NCBI RefSeq assembly: GCF_963678635.1
Contig: NC_087065.1
Coordinates: forward strand, 4,324,020 to 4,388,019
DNA from: Symsagittifera roscoffensis
Lineage: Eukaryota; Xenacoelomorpha; Acoela; Convolutidae
Direction of reading: 5' to 3'
Length of the DNA stretch: 64,000 nucleotides
Under the pieces are notes generated by a model. The model had not been told where the DNA came from. It made no database searches and was given only the letters and a program-made list of their open reading frames with translations. Positions within the stretch are counted from its first letter, which is position 1, and each line of letters starts with the position of its first letter. Below, piece after piece: positions 57,501 through 64,000 of this stretch. The position numbers and the translations under genes were made by a program.

Positions 57501-57845
57501 AAGCTCTGTTACTATAACGAGGCACAGACTTCTGCGCCAAAACGAGTTACAGAGCTAAAGTTCTAAATTTTTTTCTGATATGAAAAGTATGAATACAGCA
57601 ATCGTACTTTATATGAACTGAACCAAAACAACTTGTGGGTAATTTTGACTTTGACTTCCTAAAGTTAATTCCACGGAATATAATCATCCATTTTATCTAG
57701 AAATGATAATACAAGTAAACTAACCCCGACAACATTGCGGATGATCTTGTAACATTAAGAAGCATTGTCCTTTTGAACTGTCCATCTGGTTCATGCAGTC
57801 CAGCTCAGTTGAATGAACTGACTTCACCACAAAAACCACAAACAT
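42534..57845 (-). CDS. Unrecognised single-pass membrane protein, 7 exons
   Basis: Exons on the minus strand: 57845-57725, 56695-56563, 54838-54621, 48133-47907, 45318-45155, 44898-44672 and 42844-42534 (TAA). Every junction has AG/GT and the phases agree; the total is 1,401 nt, giving 466 residues. The start MFVVFVVKSVHS is a short signal peptide. The ectodomain (about 13-256) has ten cysteines (17, 28, 38, 39, 47, 79, 145, 187, 200, 212) and N-glycosylation sequons at 66 and 153. One membrane helix spans about 257-283 (VWVVVLILAFILIISCALLA), followed by ARGWRCKK as stop-transfer. The 180-residue tail is hydrophilic. I recognise no family; a receptor or adhesion role is inference from topology. 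The upstream ORF at 47182-47496 does not fit the phases and is excluded. Confidence 0.7.
45155..45318 (-). CDS. Transmembrane exon of the minus-strand gene
   Basis: Starts in phase 0 with TERPDIDVSHTEEKGTDSNN, then FWQLVLCVPV leads into a helix of about 27 hydrophobic residues ending ALLAAFARGW. The donor (CTG|GTTAGT) leaves two bases that join the G at 44898 to make tryptophan, followed by RCKKIHGKDE. Positive residues right after the helix place the downstream part in the cytoplasm. Confidence 0.75.
45475..45890. mobile_element. Possible MITE flanked by a 30-bp direct repeat
   Basis: AGATTGAAGATTATACAGCA GCAGAG at about 45477 is repeated as AGATTGAAAATTATACAGCA GCAGAG at about 45855. Between them lie inverted ends: CGCGAAGGACCGAA near 45520 and TTCGGTCCTTCGCGCAT near 45800, with ATCAGCCAAT/ATCGGCTAA adjoining. 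Related text (GAATGCGCCAAAATTTTCTT, AACCAATCAAAGCTCAG) reappears at about 55970-56020. It lies in the intron upstream of the transmembrane exon. Confidence 0.5.
45930..46470 (-). repeat. Inverted dispersed repeat, minus copy
   Basis: Reverse-oriented partner of 36290-36830, sharing TTTAAACCCCC, TCCCAAATTGGCC, TCCGCTTACGCGTTA, CCAATTTGGAACGAT, AATAAGCTTCTT, TCGCTCCTAGTAACAA, and GAGCACAAATATTCCGTAAC at its end. It occupies the intron between exons 48133-47907 and 45318-45155 of the membrane-protein gene. Confidence 0.75.
48205..49761 (+). repeat. 1.55-kb tandem repeat, copy 1
   Basis: Starts GCATAAAATTATAAAATTTA and ends ...TTTTACGATCATCCGCGGT. It is followed at once by a second copy starting GCATAAAATTATCGAATTAA at 49762. 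Shared phrases include CGCAAAAACTCG.CGAC.ACTGGCCGTTAA, AGAGTTATTGGGACCAA, GAAAACGCCCATAAA, ATGGTGCGTGCGTAAAC, ACCGGTT.AT.TTTCTTAG and TTAAAATCCAATCAAAAATGG (with ATCGTCGTC variants). It is non-coding and rich in CAATTAATTG-type palindromes, with roughly 10-15 percent divergence by eye. Confidence 0.85.
51266..52745 (-). pseudogene. gag: Gypsy-type LTR retrotransposon gag and protease start
   Basis: Minus-strand frame beginning MAQPAVPVNEDRTDLLGIPT at about 52745, interrupted by a TGA near 52647, then open from about 52644 to 51266. The capsid-like part (52450-51900) contains FSSFYARLSAQVALCNWPND and ETLKDLFIGRIRD. Two zinc knuckles follow, CYFCGNPYSSEHRKSCPA and CNLCRKRGHFAKCC. Near the end FFYSTVDTGSPILFL is an aspartic-protease active site (DTGS). 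RT, RNase H and integrase are absent: the sequence falls back into the surrounding repeat at about 51298. The fragment is therefore truncated. This is Ty3/Gypsy-like by knuckle and protease layout. Confidence 0.8.
52880..53090. repeat. Leader/LTR-like repeat, also at 55010-55270
   Basis: GAGAATGAAAAAC...GGTTAACAGTGACCTTAG and CTGCAAAAGAACAAATAACT TACGAGGTACCGAAG are echoed at 55040-55250 (GAGAATGAAGAAAT, ACTGACCTTGACTAA, CTGCAAAAGAACACGTTAAA TACGAGGTACCGAAG). It lies just upstream of the gag start (minus strand), where an LTR or leader would be. The second site may be a solo relic of the same element. Confidence 0.5.
53131..53475. repeat. Array of short palindromes with core GG(A/C)ATCC
   Basis: About eleven units in 340 bases. 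Three are perfect apart from the central base: TTTGTGGCATCCACAAA at 53176-53192, TGTTGCGGCATCCGCAACA at 53331-53349, and GTAAGTGGAATCCACTTAC at 53412-53430. Others are near-palindromic: TTGTGGAGTCCGCAA at 53221-53234, AAATGGAATTACCATTT at 53240-53256, CTGGAATCCAGG at 53459-53470. The core is kept while the arms change in a paired fashion. The array lies in the presumed LTR/leader of the gag element. I know of no named repeat with this design. Confidence 0.7.
54621..54838 (-). CDS. Ectodomain exon of the minus-strand gene
   Basis: Begins with a G that completes the methionine codon of exon 56695-56563 and ends with a G that completes the aspartate of exon 48133-47907. It encodes RTGDKTGNLFGFQVYTTKWH, a proline-rich stretch SPSPLPPVVPTDPKLSPLKD, and MIMCIGLGTEINSTSP with an N-glycosylation sequon. 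GC content is clearly above the flanking DNA. G-tracts flank it closely on both sides (54594-54608 and 54903-54925). Confidence 0.75.
55270..55738. mobile_element. hAT-like MITE copy with internal duplication
   Basis: Ends CCTAGATCCGCCCCTG at 55738 like the intact copy at 62224-62652. It shares inner phrases with that copy: TATATACTAATTTTGA, GAGCGCGCG, CCTGCGGCGC, GGTCAAAATG and TTTGGTCGACCTAAAAA. The GCCTGCGGCGC/GTCAAAATG block occurs twice, at about 55480 and 55630. The left end lacks a clear CAGGGGCGG terminus, so it is probably truncated. Confidence 0.6.
56125..56470 (+). mobile_element. tRNA-derived SINE with (ATT)n tail
   Basis: Head: TTAGCACAAAGGTAAGGCG (box A-like) then GTATTCGATCCC (box B-like). 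Body: a GTGTGAGGACAAGCTCTCAC hairpin, GACCTCCAGCTTCAGGTC, CTACCACAACCTGGCC and GCGATTCGCAGGAACTACAA. It ends in ATTATTATTATTAT at 56450-56465. The head, body and simple-repeat tail are the layout of a SINE on the plus strand. It lies immediately downstream (in minus-gene terms) of the exon at 56563-56695. Confidence 0.75.
56563..56695 (-). CDS. Second exon of the minus-strand membrane protein
   Basis: Acceptor TTTTAG before 56695 and donor GTGAGT after 56563. It encodes FETENCREELTKPKDDASPH, VDFLNNSLSFDRSRNQLCIH and GLE, with the last two bases AT joining G at 54838 as methionine. It contributes two cysteines and an NNS glycosylation site. The first two bases complete a valine begun at 57725, so both neighbours agree in phase. 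Confidence 0.7.
56770..57235. repeat. hAT-like MITE copy joined to C/G-tract repeat copy 2
   Basis: 56770-57020 shares CTAGGTCGACCAAATTGATTT, CAGGCCAAAAAAGGCATTTT, CCCCCTCAAAGTTAGTATAT and ATTGGGGCC with the 62224-62652 element, beginning in a G-tract. From 57051 the text switches to CCCACCTGCAA and TTAGGTCATGACAAAC, TAACCTTGTAAAACCACTC, AAATTGATGCTTATAAGAGG. This is the second copy of the repeat at 2171-2345, ending in a G-tract at 57222. Confidence 0.6.
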
Positions 57846-57882
57846 AATCCAAAAAATTGAGTGGGAGAAGAATTGACTCTCG
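57725..57882 (-). CDS. First exon of the minus-strand gene (signal peptide)
   Basis: ATG at 57845. It encodes MFVVFVVKSVHS, TELDCMNQMDSSKGQC and FLMLQDHPQCCR, with donor GGG|GTTAGT at 57725/57724. The hydrophobic start and dense cysteines suit a secreted or surface protein. Upstream, TACAAG at 57884 is an acceptor-like AG that would leave a 37-base leader; this could be an ordinary 5' untranslated exon acceptor or a spliced-leader acceptor. Because the signal peptide is short, an extra upstream coding exon is not excluded. Confidence 0.6.
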
Positions 57883-57889
57883 CTTGTAG

Positions 57890-59330
57890 TAATTATCATT
57901 CTCGTATCTTAAATGCAAAAAAGTCATTTAGAATATTTGATCTAAGTGTACCAAACCAAGCGTTACTTTGACAATATTGACTAATTTTTTTGGACATTTA
58001 AAGTTATATACTTAAATAGCTATACATTGTAAACACCGCAATTACCATTCAGAAAATTCAGCGGGCGAAAAATTGGTGTGGGTGGAAAAACTTATTTAGC
58101 ACCAACTTGATATTTTATAGAAAGAAGAACTATTATTCAAGCTTCGACGAACTTTTTTTTCGAAGTTAATTAAAATCACAAATGAGCGTTTGACAGTTAT
58201 TTATTGGCGATTAGTTTTTCTCTGTGGACATAGTGAATGTACAATTACTTCGTTTGCTTTTTAGCACCACGAACACCATTTAAGGATTCTGTTGCCATGA
58301 TTTTTATCATGCAAAAAAACACGAAGCTTTAAATTGCCATATATGAATAATGACTAATATAATTCAGCTTCAGAGCTCACATTGCTAAAATGATCTCCAA
58401 AGAGGCGTGAAAAGTTTGCCATCATATTCATTAAAACAGAATCGACCGGCTTTGGCCTTGGTAAAAACATTCATGGGAAGAAGCCTAAGCATATATTTAA
58501 GCAAATGAAAACAGGCGATTGCTCTGATTGATTTTTCAAAAAAATATTAAAAACAAAAATGAAAAAAACTATCAGAAACTGAAAAAAATCCTTTTTCTAA
58601 ATGCAAAATGGGTTTATATTAATTGCTTTAGTTACTTCAAGGTTGCAAGATTTAGTTTTACAGCTCATAAATTTTAACCTAATTATAACTTGTTTTTAGG
58701 AGCTCTCAACCCCCGGTTGTTTGAAAAAATTTTAGCGAAAAATTTTAGCGAAATTTTTTGCTACCTTTTTATTTTTTGCCTTCATGATTCTCAAAAATAA
58801 AAAAAATGTGTACCGCCCTTCAAAAAAAGTCGCAAGTTCTTGGCACAGGTTTTTTCAATTAAAAGTTTTCTTCAAAATTTTTCTAAATTCTTCAAAATTT
58901 AAATTTCTAAGGCCTGGGATGGGTTTTCCGCTTCATGAGCTAACTTTGTGGTTACTTAGGCGACGGAGGCACTATTTTTCAGGGCAGTTGCTGAGAATGA
59001 TTTACGACTGAGGTTCTTTTTCCCGTTGAGGGCAAGACATTTGAAAATAGGATTTTGTTTTCATTTTGTTTTCGTGTTCCTGTTTTTCATTTCTCAAACC
59101 TACCTCTTGGATTCTTGTCGCTTATATTGCAAATACCAGCTTCGTTTTTGTGTGTATCTTCACAATAGCTTCAATTTAGTTTTGGCAGTGCATCCATGAA
59201 CAAAAAAACTATCTGATTGAGTCAAAACAGGAAGTATTTGTACAAAACAAACTTAAGTTTTTATAAAAGGCACTAAAATTCAAATACCCGGCGCCATTTG
59301 TTCGACCATTGAAAATGGCAAGGAATTTCG
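57890..59330. other. AT-rich non-coding DNA
   Basis: No gene or named repeat recognised. AAAATTTTAGCG(A)AA occurs twice at 58727-58757, and TTCAAAATTTTTCTAAATTC TTCAAAATTT at 58870-58900 is a short local duplication. The ORF at 58784-59011 has no coding signature. Confidence 0.35.
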
Positions 59331-59379
59331 TTTTCGGGATTCAGATATCCATTTTTGTACTATTTTGAGATATCCATAT

Positions 59380-59655
59380 TTGGTGACGGACCTAAAATTT
59401 TTCTAAAGGCGCATTTGGCATTTGGCGCCAATATATACTAATTTTGAGGGGGGAGCGCGCGTGTTTTCAAAATTTTTTGGCCTGTGTTTTTCAAAATTTT
59501 GCCTGCGGCGTAGAAACTTTGGCCACAACATGGTATTTTTAGTGCTCAGAAAACCAATATGGTCGACCTAAAAAAAGGTCGACACAATTTTCGAATTTTT
59601 TTTTTGAAAATCCGCCCCTCCCCGCAAGAAAACCCTAGATCTGCCCCTGAGACTA
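59380..59655. repeat. hAT-like MITE relic
   Basis: Contains TTTGGTGACGGACCTAAAATT, GGCGCCAATATATACTAATTT TGAGGGGG, GCCTGCGGCGTAGAAACTTT GGCC and CAATATGGTCGACCTAAAAA, and ends AAACCCTAGATCTGCCCCTG, all shared with the other MITE copies at 55.3, 56.8 and 62.2 kb. Directly after it, at about 59655-59705, lies a copy of the TGGTCGGAACATTCT/CTACTTGCACAG repeat also found at 43660 and 44520. Confidence 0.6.
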
Positions 59656-60599
59656 TGGTCGGAACATTCTCTGCTACTTGCACAGCAATCGACTATCCTT
59701 GTTACTATTTTGAAAACGATTTGGAAATAATTGGAAATGGCACCAAGAGAAAAAAATCTGACAGTTTGGTTTGGTTTGCTATTCTTTTATTGAGCGTCCT
59801 CAATTTACGGAGGCTATCTCAGATAACCATAATTCATGCTCCCCAACCGGTATATGCTCATCAGTGGCTTTTGCTGCCTAAACACTTGCCATCATCATCA
59901 TCTGAGACGCACGCAAGCTTTTCGGCGTAAAGGAACTGGTGAATACATCGATGTTTGATGTAGCAAAATGACCCAAGTGAATCATTTTTTTAAGCTCAAC
60001 TTTTAAACTTAAAATCATTTACAAACCCAAACTTGAACCCTAAATCTCAATTACACATTGTTAGCTGATAGCAAAAAGAAGATCTAAAATTTTCTCTGAA
60101 ACACTATTCGGATTATTCTTTCAGAGAAAGTTCTTGGGCCTTCTTTTCACTACCCGGGAAAAATTATAGTAGAGAATTTAGTTTGAGAAATGTTAGGATA
60201 AAGTATCATTGCTCTCCAATCGCACGACTTTTCTCAGTTAGATGAGAAGTGTATGATATTATACCAAATTGAGATCCTTTGTACTAATTCATGAGTGTTC
60301 GTATTTGTCAGTGCCTGATGATATAACACGTGAGCGAGGAGGAGGGGGGGGGGGGGTCTTTATTCAGACCACCCCCTCAATAGAGCATATCTCCCCACTG
60401 AGCAGTTGCACCACGGGTAAAATATGAATTAAATGCACTTCATAAGTAGTAAGTCATCGTGGTTTTTTTAAAGTTTTTTTTTCTAGTTTCGAAAATGTCG
60501 ACATTTATTATGGGTGACTTTTAGAGCACCTCCTTGTTGACTTTTGTATATACTAAGATCTAATCATTTTGACTGCTTCTTGTGCCTTTTTTTTATTAA

Positions 60600-62215
60600 T
60601 TGGCTTGTCGCTTTTCGGCTTTGGTCTTAGTGAAGATCAAGAGCTTGGTCCAGGGTGCAACATGATCCGCTAAGAGTTCAGGGTGACAGTATTTTGCAAT
60701 CGTTTTGTTCCAACCATCACAGGCATGGTCCCATTAGAACGTCTTTTTAGTGGTAAAGTTTTTTTCTGGCGTTGGTGCGCTTAAGCCACAAGGATATTTC
60801 AAGCGTCCTGATGGCTATGAGTTTGCTACTTTGTTTTGATGATGGGCATGTCAGCTACTAGTAAAACTGCCTCGTTTGGAGTCTTCTTGAGCTGTCCAGT
60901 CACTGTTCTGCCTGCGAATCCACACGTGCAGACTCCAGCCGCTCACCGTTCGTACTTGACATAGGGATGCCACGCTCCTCAAGCATCAAGACATCCAGAG
61001 GTGGCTCATGTTGGTGTCCGAAGGAAGTTGCTTGAGTGACACCAGTCTGTGCTGGCCAGGTAAAGGAGGACTCGAGAGCGCTTTTGAGTTTTTGTCACGT
61101 GCGGTTGATCGAGCATAGTCTCATCAACCACACGTCTCTTAGTCTCATAAACCTCATTCAACTGTCGATACGCAGGCTGAAGAAATGGGTTCTGCGCTGG
61201 ATCGATTGTAGTTTTTCCTGTTTCCAAGATTGAATCCAAATGTTTTTTTTTTCATATTTGTCGTGAAGATCTACTAAGCGATCTTGTCAACTGCTGGTTG
61301 AATGTCACAGCTTCTGAGGTCAGCCCTAAAACCTAGACGTCGCAACCGGAGGGTTGTCGTCGCATTACACGGCATCATGCCAGCAAGGTCATTGTTGAAG
61401 GTGACGAACTATCAAGAAGCAATGATTGATTTTTAGGAGCTTCTTTTCTTGACGCCTCAAACTCGTCGAATGGCAGTCGATTGTTTGGCCACGTTGAGGA
61501 GTGCCTGTCGAATGCCTGTAGGTTGATTATGATCTTCTGGAGCCCTTTCGACTGCATTTTCCAGAAGCAGCCTCCTTTCCTGAGTCGTAATTCTTGCTGT
61601 AGCCATGATGGCCTTCACCTTCAAAGCATCGAAAGTTCAGTTTAAGAAGCGGAGTAATTATAGTCTTCAGTAATCCTGTGCCTTATTTGAGTATCCTAAT
61701 GTGCAGTCCTGTAGCTGGTTTAGAGAGGTGTCAGCATTCCTCTGGTCGTCAAGGGGTTGCCTTTTGTGGATATTTTTGTCAAAGAGAAAAAAAATGAGTT
61801 GCTTCTCTTTTCTTCGCAAAGTTCTTTTTGAGACGTGGATGAATATGATCAGAACCACCTGCTTTGTCAGCATTCTTTTTTCTGATCACTTTTTATCTCG
61901 TTCTGGGTGAAGTCTTTGCTCATCGGATCTTCCAATGTTGACAATAGCGTTCTGCTAACTACCTTTTCACACTACTTTCTCACACGCTGATTTTGGTGTT
62001 GCTGAAGTTTTATTGGTGCAATCTTTTTGGTGTTAGATCTAGCTACGCCTTCGTGCATAAACAATTTCTATTTGAAGCGTTTCTTGTGTTTCCTCAATTT
62101 CTTTATCAAGCCTCACAGATGAGGTTTTTTGCGCTTCTAAAATTTCATCACTCAGTTCCTGTTTTGTCTCGCTCATCAGTTCTGTGGTTTATTTTCAGAC
62201 AGTCCAAAATACTCT
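60600..62215 (-). other. Decayed, less AT-rich region; possible retroelement
   Basis: Base composition is visibly richer in G+C than the surroundings and reads like old coding DNA on the minus strand, but stops are frequent. Minus-strand fragments include NPFLQPAYRQLNEVYETKRR (61006-61239), MATARITTQERRLLLENAVE R (about 61605), and DPMSKDFTQNEIKSDQKK with ADKAGGSDHIHPRLKKE (about 61800-61920). The last phrase resembles the KAAGPDGIHPRLLKEL motif of non-LTR reverse transcriptases. That makes a decayed LINE plausible but unproven. Confidence 0.35.
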
Positions 62216-62660
62216 GTTGATTGCAGGGGCGGATCTAGGATTTTCTCGAGGGGGGGGGGCGGATTTTCAAAAAATTTTCGACAACCTTTTTTTTAGGTCG
62301 ATCAGGTTGATTTTCCGAGCTCTCCCAAAGCAGTAAAAAGACCTTGTTTCGGCCAAATTTTCTGCGCCGCAAGCAATTTTTTGAAAAAACAGGTCAAAAA
62401 AGCCGTTTTTGGGCACTTTTTGGAAAATTTTGACGAAAAAAAACGCGTTTTTTGGCGCGCGCTCCCCCTCAAAATTAGTATATATTGGCGCCGAAGGCTC
62501 CTTTAGAAAAATTTTAGGGTCAGTCGACCAAAAATGGTTTTTTTAAAAAGTACCAAAGGGGGGACCCTTTGGGTTGGCAGGGGTTCGAATCCTTGAGGGA
62601 AGGGAAGGCGTCCGACCCCCCCCCCCCCCAGCCCCCCCTAAATCCGCCCCTGGTTGATTG
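62216..62660. mobile_element. hAT-type MITE with 8-bp target duplication
   Basis: The element is 62224-62652 (429 bp): it begins CAGGGGCGGATCTAGG and ends CCTAAATCCGCCCCTG, an inverted pair. GTTGATTG flanks it on both sides (62216-62223 and 62653-62660). CAGGGGCGGAT-type ends and 8-bp duplications are the signature of the hAT superfamily. It has no transposase and contains G and C tracts near its ends. It is inserted in the decayed less AT-rich region, whose minus-strand frame MRRLPMGKTQST runs into the target site. Confidence 0.85.
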
Positions 62661-64000
62661 TGTCTTTCCCATCGGTAGCCGGCGCATGGGTTTCTCCAAT
62701 GTCTGGGAGCAACTTTCCTCTGACCAATTCGTTTGGCACCTGCGTACATGCATACCTGTAGTTCGTTTAGTATCTCTTTCCATGATGATTGAGCACTCAT
62801 ACACTTTCAATATCACAATGACGGCTTCATCTTTCTGCACCGTTTCTGCCACTTAAGTATTGAAACGTTCAAACTAGTCGTTGCCCCATATCCAACTTAG
62901 TTGTCTTTGTCGCTTTGCTCCTATTCTCCACTGGTAGGTTGACATCATTTATGATTGGCTCGTGGTCGTCGCTTCCATGTCAAACTGGCTCTCCTTGATT
63001 GTAGGACCTCTTCATCATGATGATTGTAGTCGCTTTTTTCATTGCACACTCCCGCTACTCCTTGGTTTTTGTTTCATTTTGAAACCCCACAACTCTGAGC
63101 ATCCTTTTGAGAACTGCTCCTCCTCTGGCAATGCTCACGAAAAACTTGTATCGGTTCTTATCAAGGTTGCAGTTCTCAAAACAGGGAGAGTTATTGCTCT
63201 GGATCACAGCAGGTATGCATCAGATATCAACTTTCACTTCGTTGAGTTAGCTTCCAAGATCTATCTAGTTTTTGTGGATGTCCTTGCGTGGTTTCATTGT
63301 TGGACCCTGATTTAGGTGGTAGTTTTCGCCGGACATGTAGTTTTGCAGATGTCGCGTCTGATGTGCGGGGGTTGCAGCTCGAGTCCGGACTTTTTCACTA
63401 GTGCGTTACGAGTGCATTGGATTTGGAAGCTTCCTCGCTTGTGGCACTCTGGACTTTCGGCGCCTTTTCCAATCGCTGTCCTTACAGTCCCATGCAGTTA
63501 AGCCTGCGTTACCCTGAAACAGTTGTTTCCTCTTGGGAATGGTGTTTACAGATGCATCATTTTAATAGGTTGGCTTTACATATCGAGCACTTCAACTAGG
63601 CCACTGGGAATGTGCACTAGTGGCAGTTGTTCCGCTGACCTCGATTTTCTTGCGTGGTTTTGCAGGAGGCGCCTTTTGCCTTTGGCAGTGGTTCTTCATG
63701 AGTGGAGAAAGCGGACTATACCAATTTCGTCAGCGTCAGGCAGGGTGTGCATATCCAGGGTTCCCATTCATCCTCATTGCTCCTCAAGGATCTGCCATTA
63801 TCTGCAATCCATTTGATGCCTTGACAGGTTTTTCCTCAGGTATTGGTTCCCTGTTGCAGTTTTATCGAGGCAGTTGTACTTAGCCGCTACAGATGCTAGT
63901 CGCGCGCCTAAACCTCTAGCCCATTCTTATTTTTATCAAGAGATTCTTTGTCTCTCAAACACCCAAAATCAGAATCTATCTTTTTAATCCAGTGACTTTA
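62661..64000. other. Continuation of the decayed, less AT-rich region
   Basis: No certain gene. On the minus strand 62852-62670 reads MAETVQKDEAVIVILKVYEC, then RRCQTNWSEESCSQTLEKPM, continuous in frame up to the hAT insertion. On the plus strand 63620-63883 reads GGAFCLWQWFFMSGESGLYQ, then FPFILIAPQGSAIICNPFDA, which could equally be chance. Codon texture and composition match 60.6-62.2 kb, so both are probably parts of one old insertion. Confidence 0.3.

Larger units (their letters stand above)
43655..59710. repeat. Three copies of a CTACTTGCACAG repeat
   Basis: TGTGGTCGGAACATTCTGTG CTACTTGCACAGCAGTAACC GGCTATCCTT at about 43660, TGTGGATGGAATTTCATGTA CTACTTGCACAGAAACGGGC TGTCCTTG at about 44513, and ATGGTCGGAACATTCTCTGC TACTTGCACAGCAATCGACT ATCCTTG at about 59654 are diverged copies of one dispersed repeat. 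None is coding. Confidence 0.6.

Overview
This is an AT-rich animal nuclear genome segment (about two thirds A+T by eye). Its exons are short and bounded by GT-AG introns, one 200-base run of N marks an assembly gap, and there are many decayed transposable elements and long poly-G/C tracts. Penelope-like retroelements, a MULE with a FLYWCH-like region, hAT-type MITEs, tRNA-derived SINEs and a NuMA homologue together point to an invertebrate metazoan. I cannot name the species.

Layout. 1-5.3 kb: diverged direct repeats with SINE heads, one convincing minus-strand exon of a racemase-like family (1776-2053), G/C-tract repeats, and the untranslated end of a Penelope-like element (PLE). 5.86-20.14 kb: two almost identical tandem copies of a 7.07 kb unit plus 131 bases of a third. 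Each unit is a pile-up of dead PLE copies in both orientations, carrying a PHD-like cysteine block inside the reverse transcriptase and a GIY-YIG endonuclease. 20.15-23.1 kb: a decayed LINE-type reverse transcriptase split by an internally deleted MULE that has terminal inverted repeats and an 8-bp target duplication.

23.4-35.2 kb, plus strand: a gene I identify as a NuMA/LIN-5/Mud-family homologue. Its coiled coil is followed by a tail carrying the LGN-binding/NLM-like motif. Splice phases from 25522 to the stop at 35166 are consistent. Four upstream exons (23424-24198) probably encode the N-terminus. 35.2-42.5 kb: a 279-bp MITE with 9-bp target duplications, one copy of an inverted dispersed repeat, and low-complexity AT-rich DNA.

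42.5-57.8 kb, minus strand: seven phase-compatible exons make a predicted 466-residue single-pass membrane protein (signal peptide, ten-cysteine ectodomain, one membrane helix, long tail) that I cannot assign to a family. Its introns hold a diverged 1.55 kb tandem repeat interrupted by a gypsy-type gag fragment, an array of short palindromes sharing the core GG(A/C)ATCC, a SINE and hAT-like MITE copies. 57.9-64 kb is repeat-rich; it includes a clean hAT MITE with an 8-bp duplication and a less AT-rich, decayed region of uncertain origin.

The two genes have no evident functional link. NuMA-family proteins anchor dynein at the cell cortex and spindle poles, while the minus-strand gene looks like a cell-surface receptor or adhesion protein.
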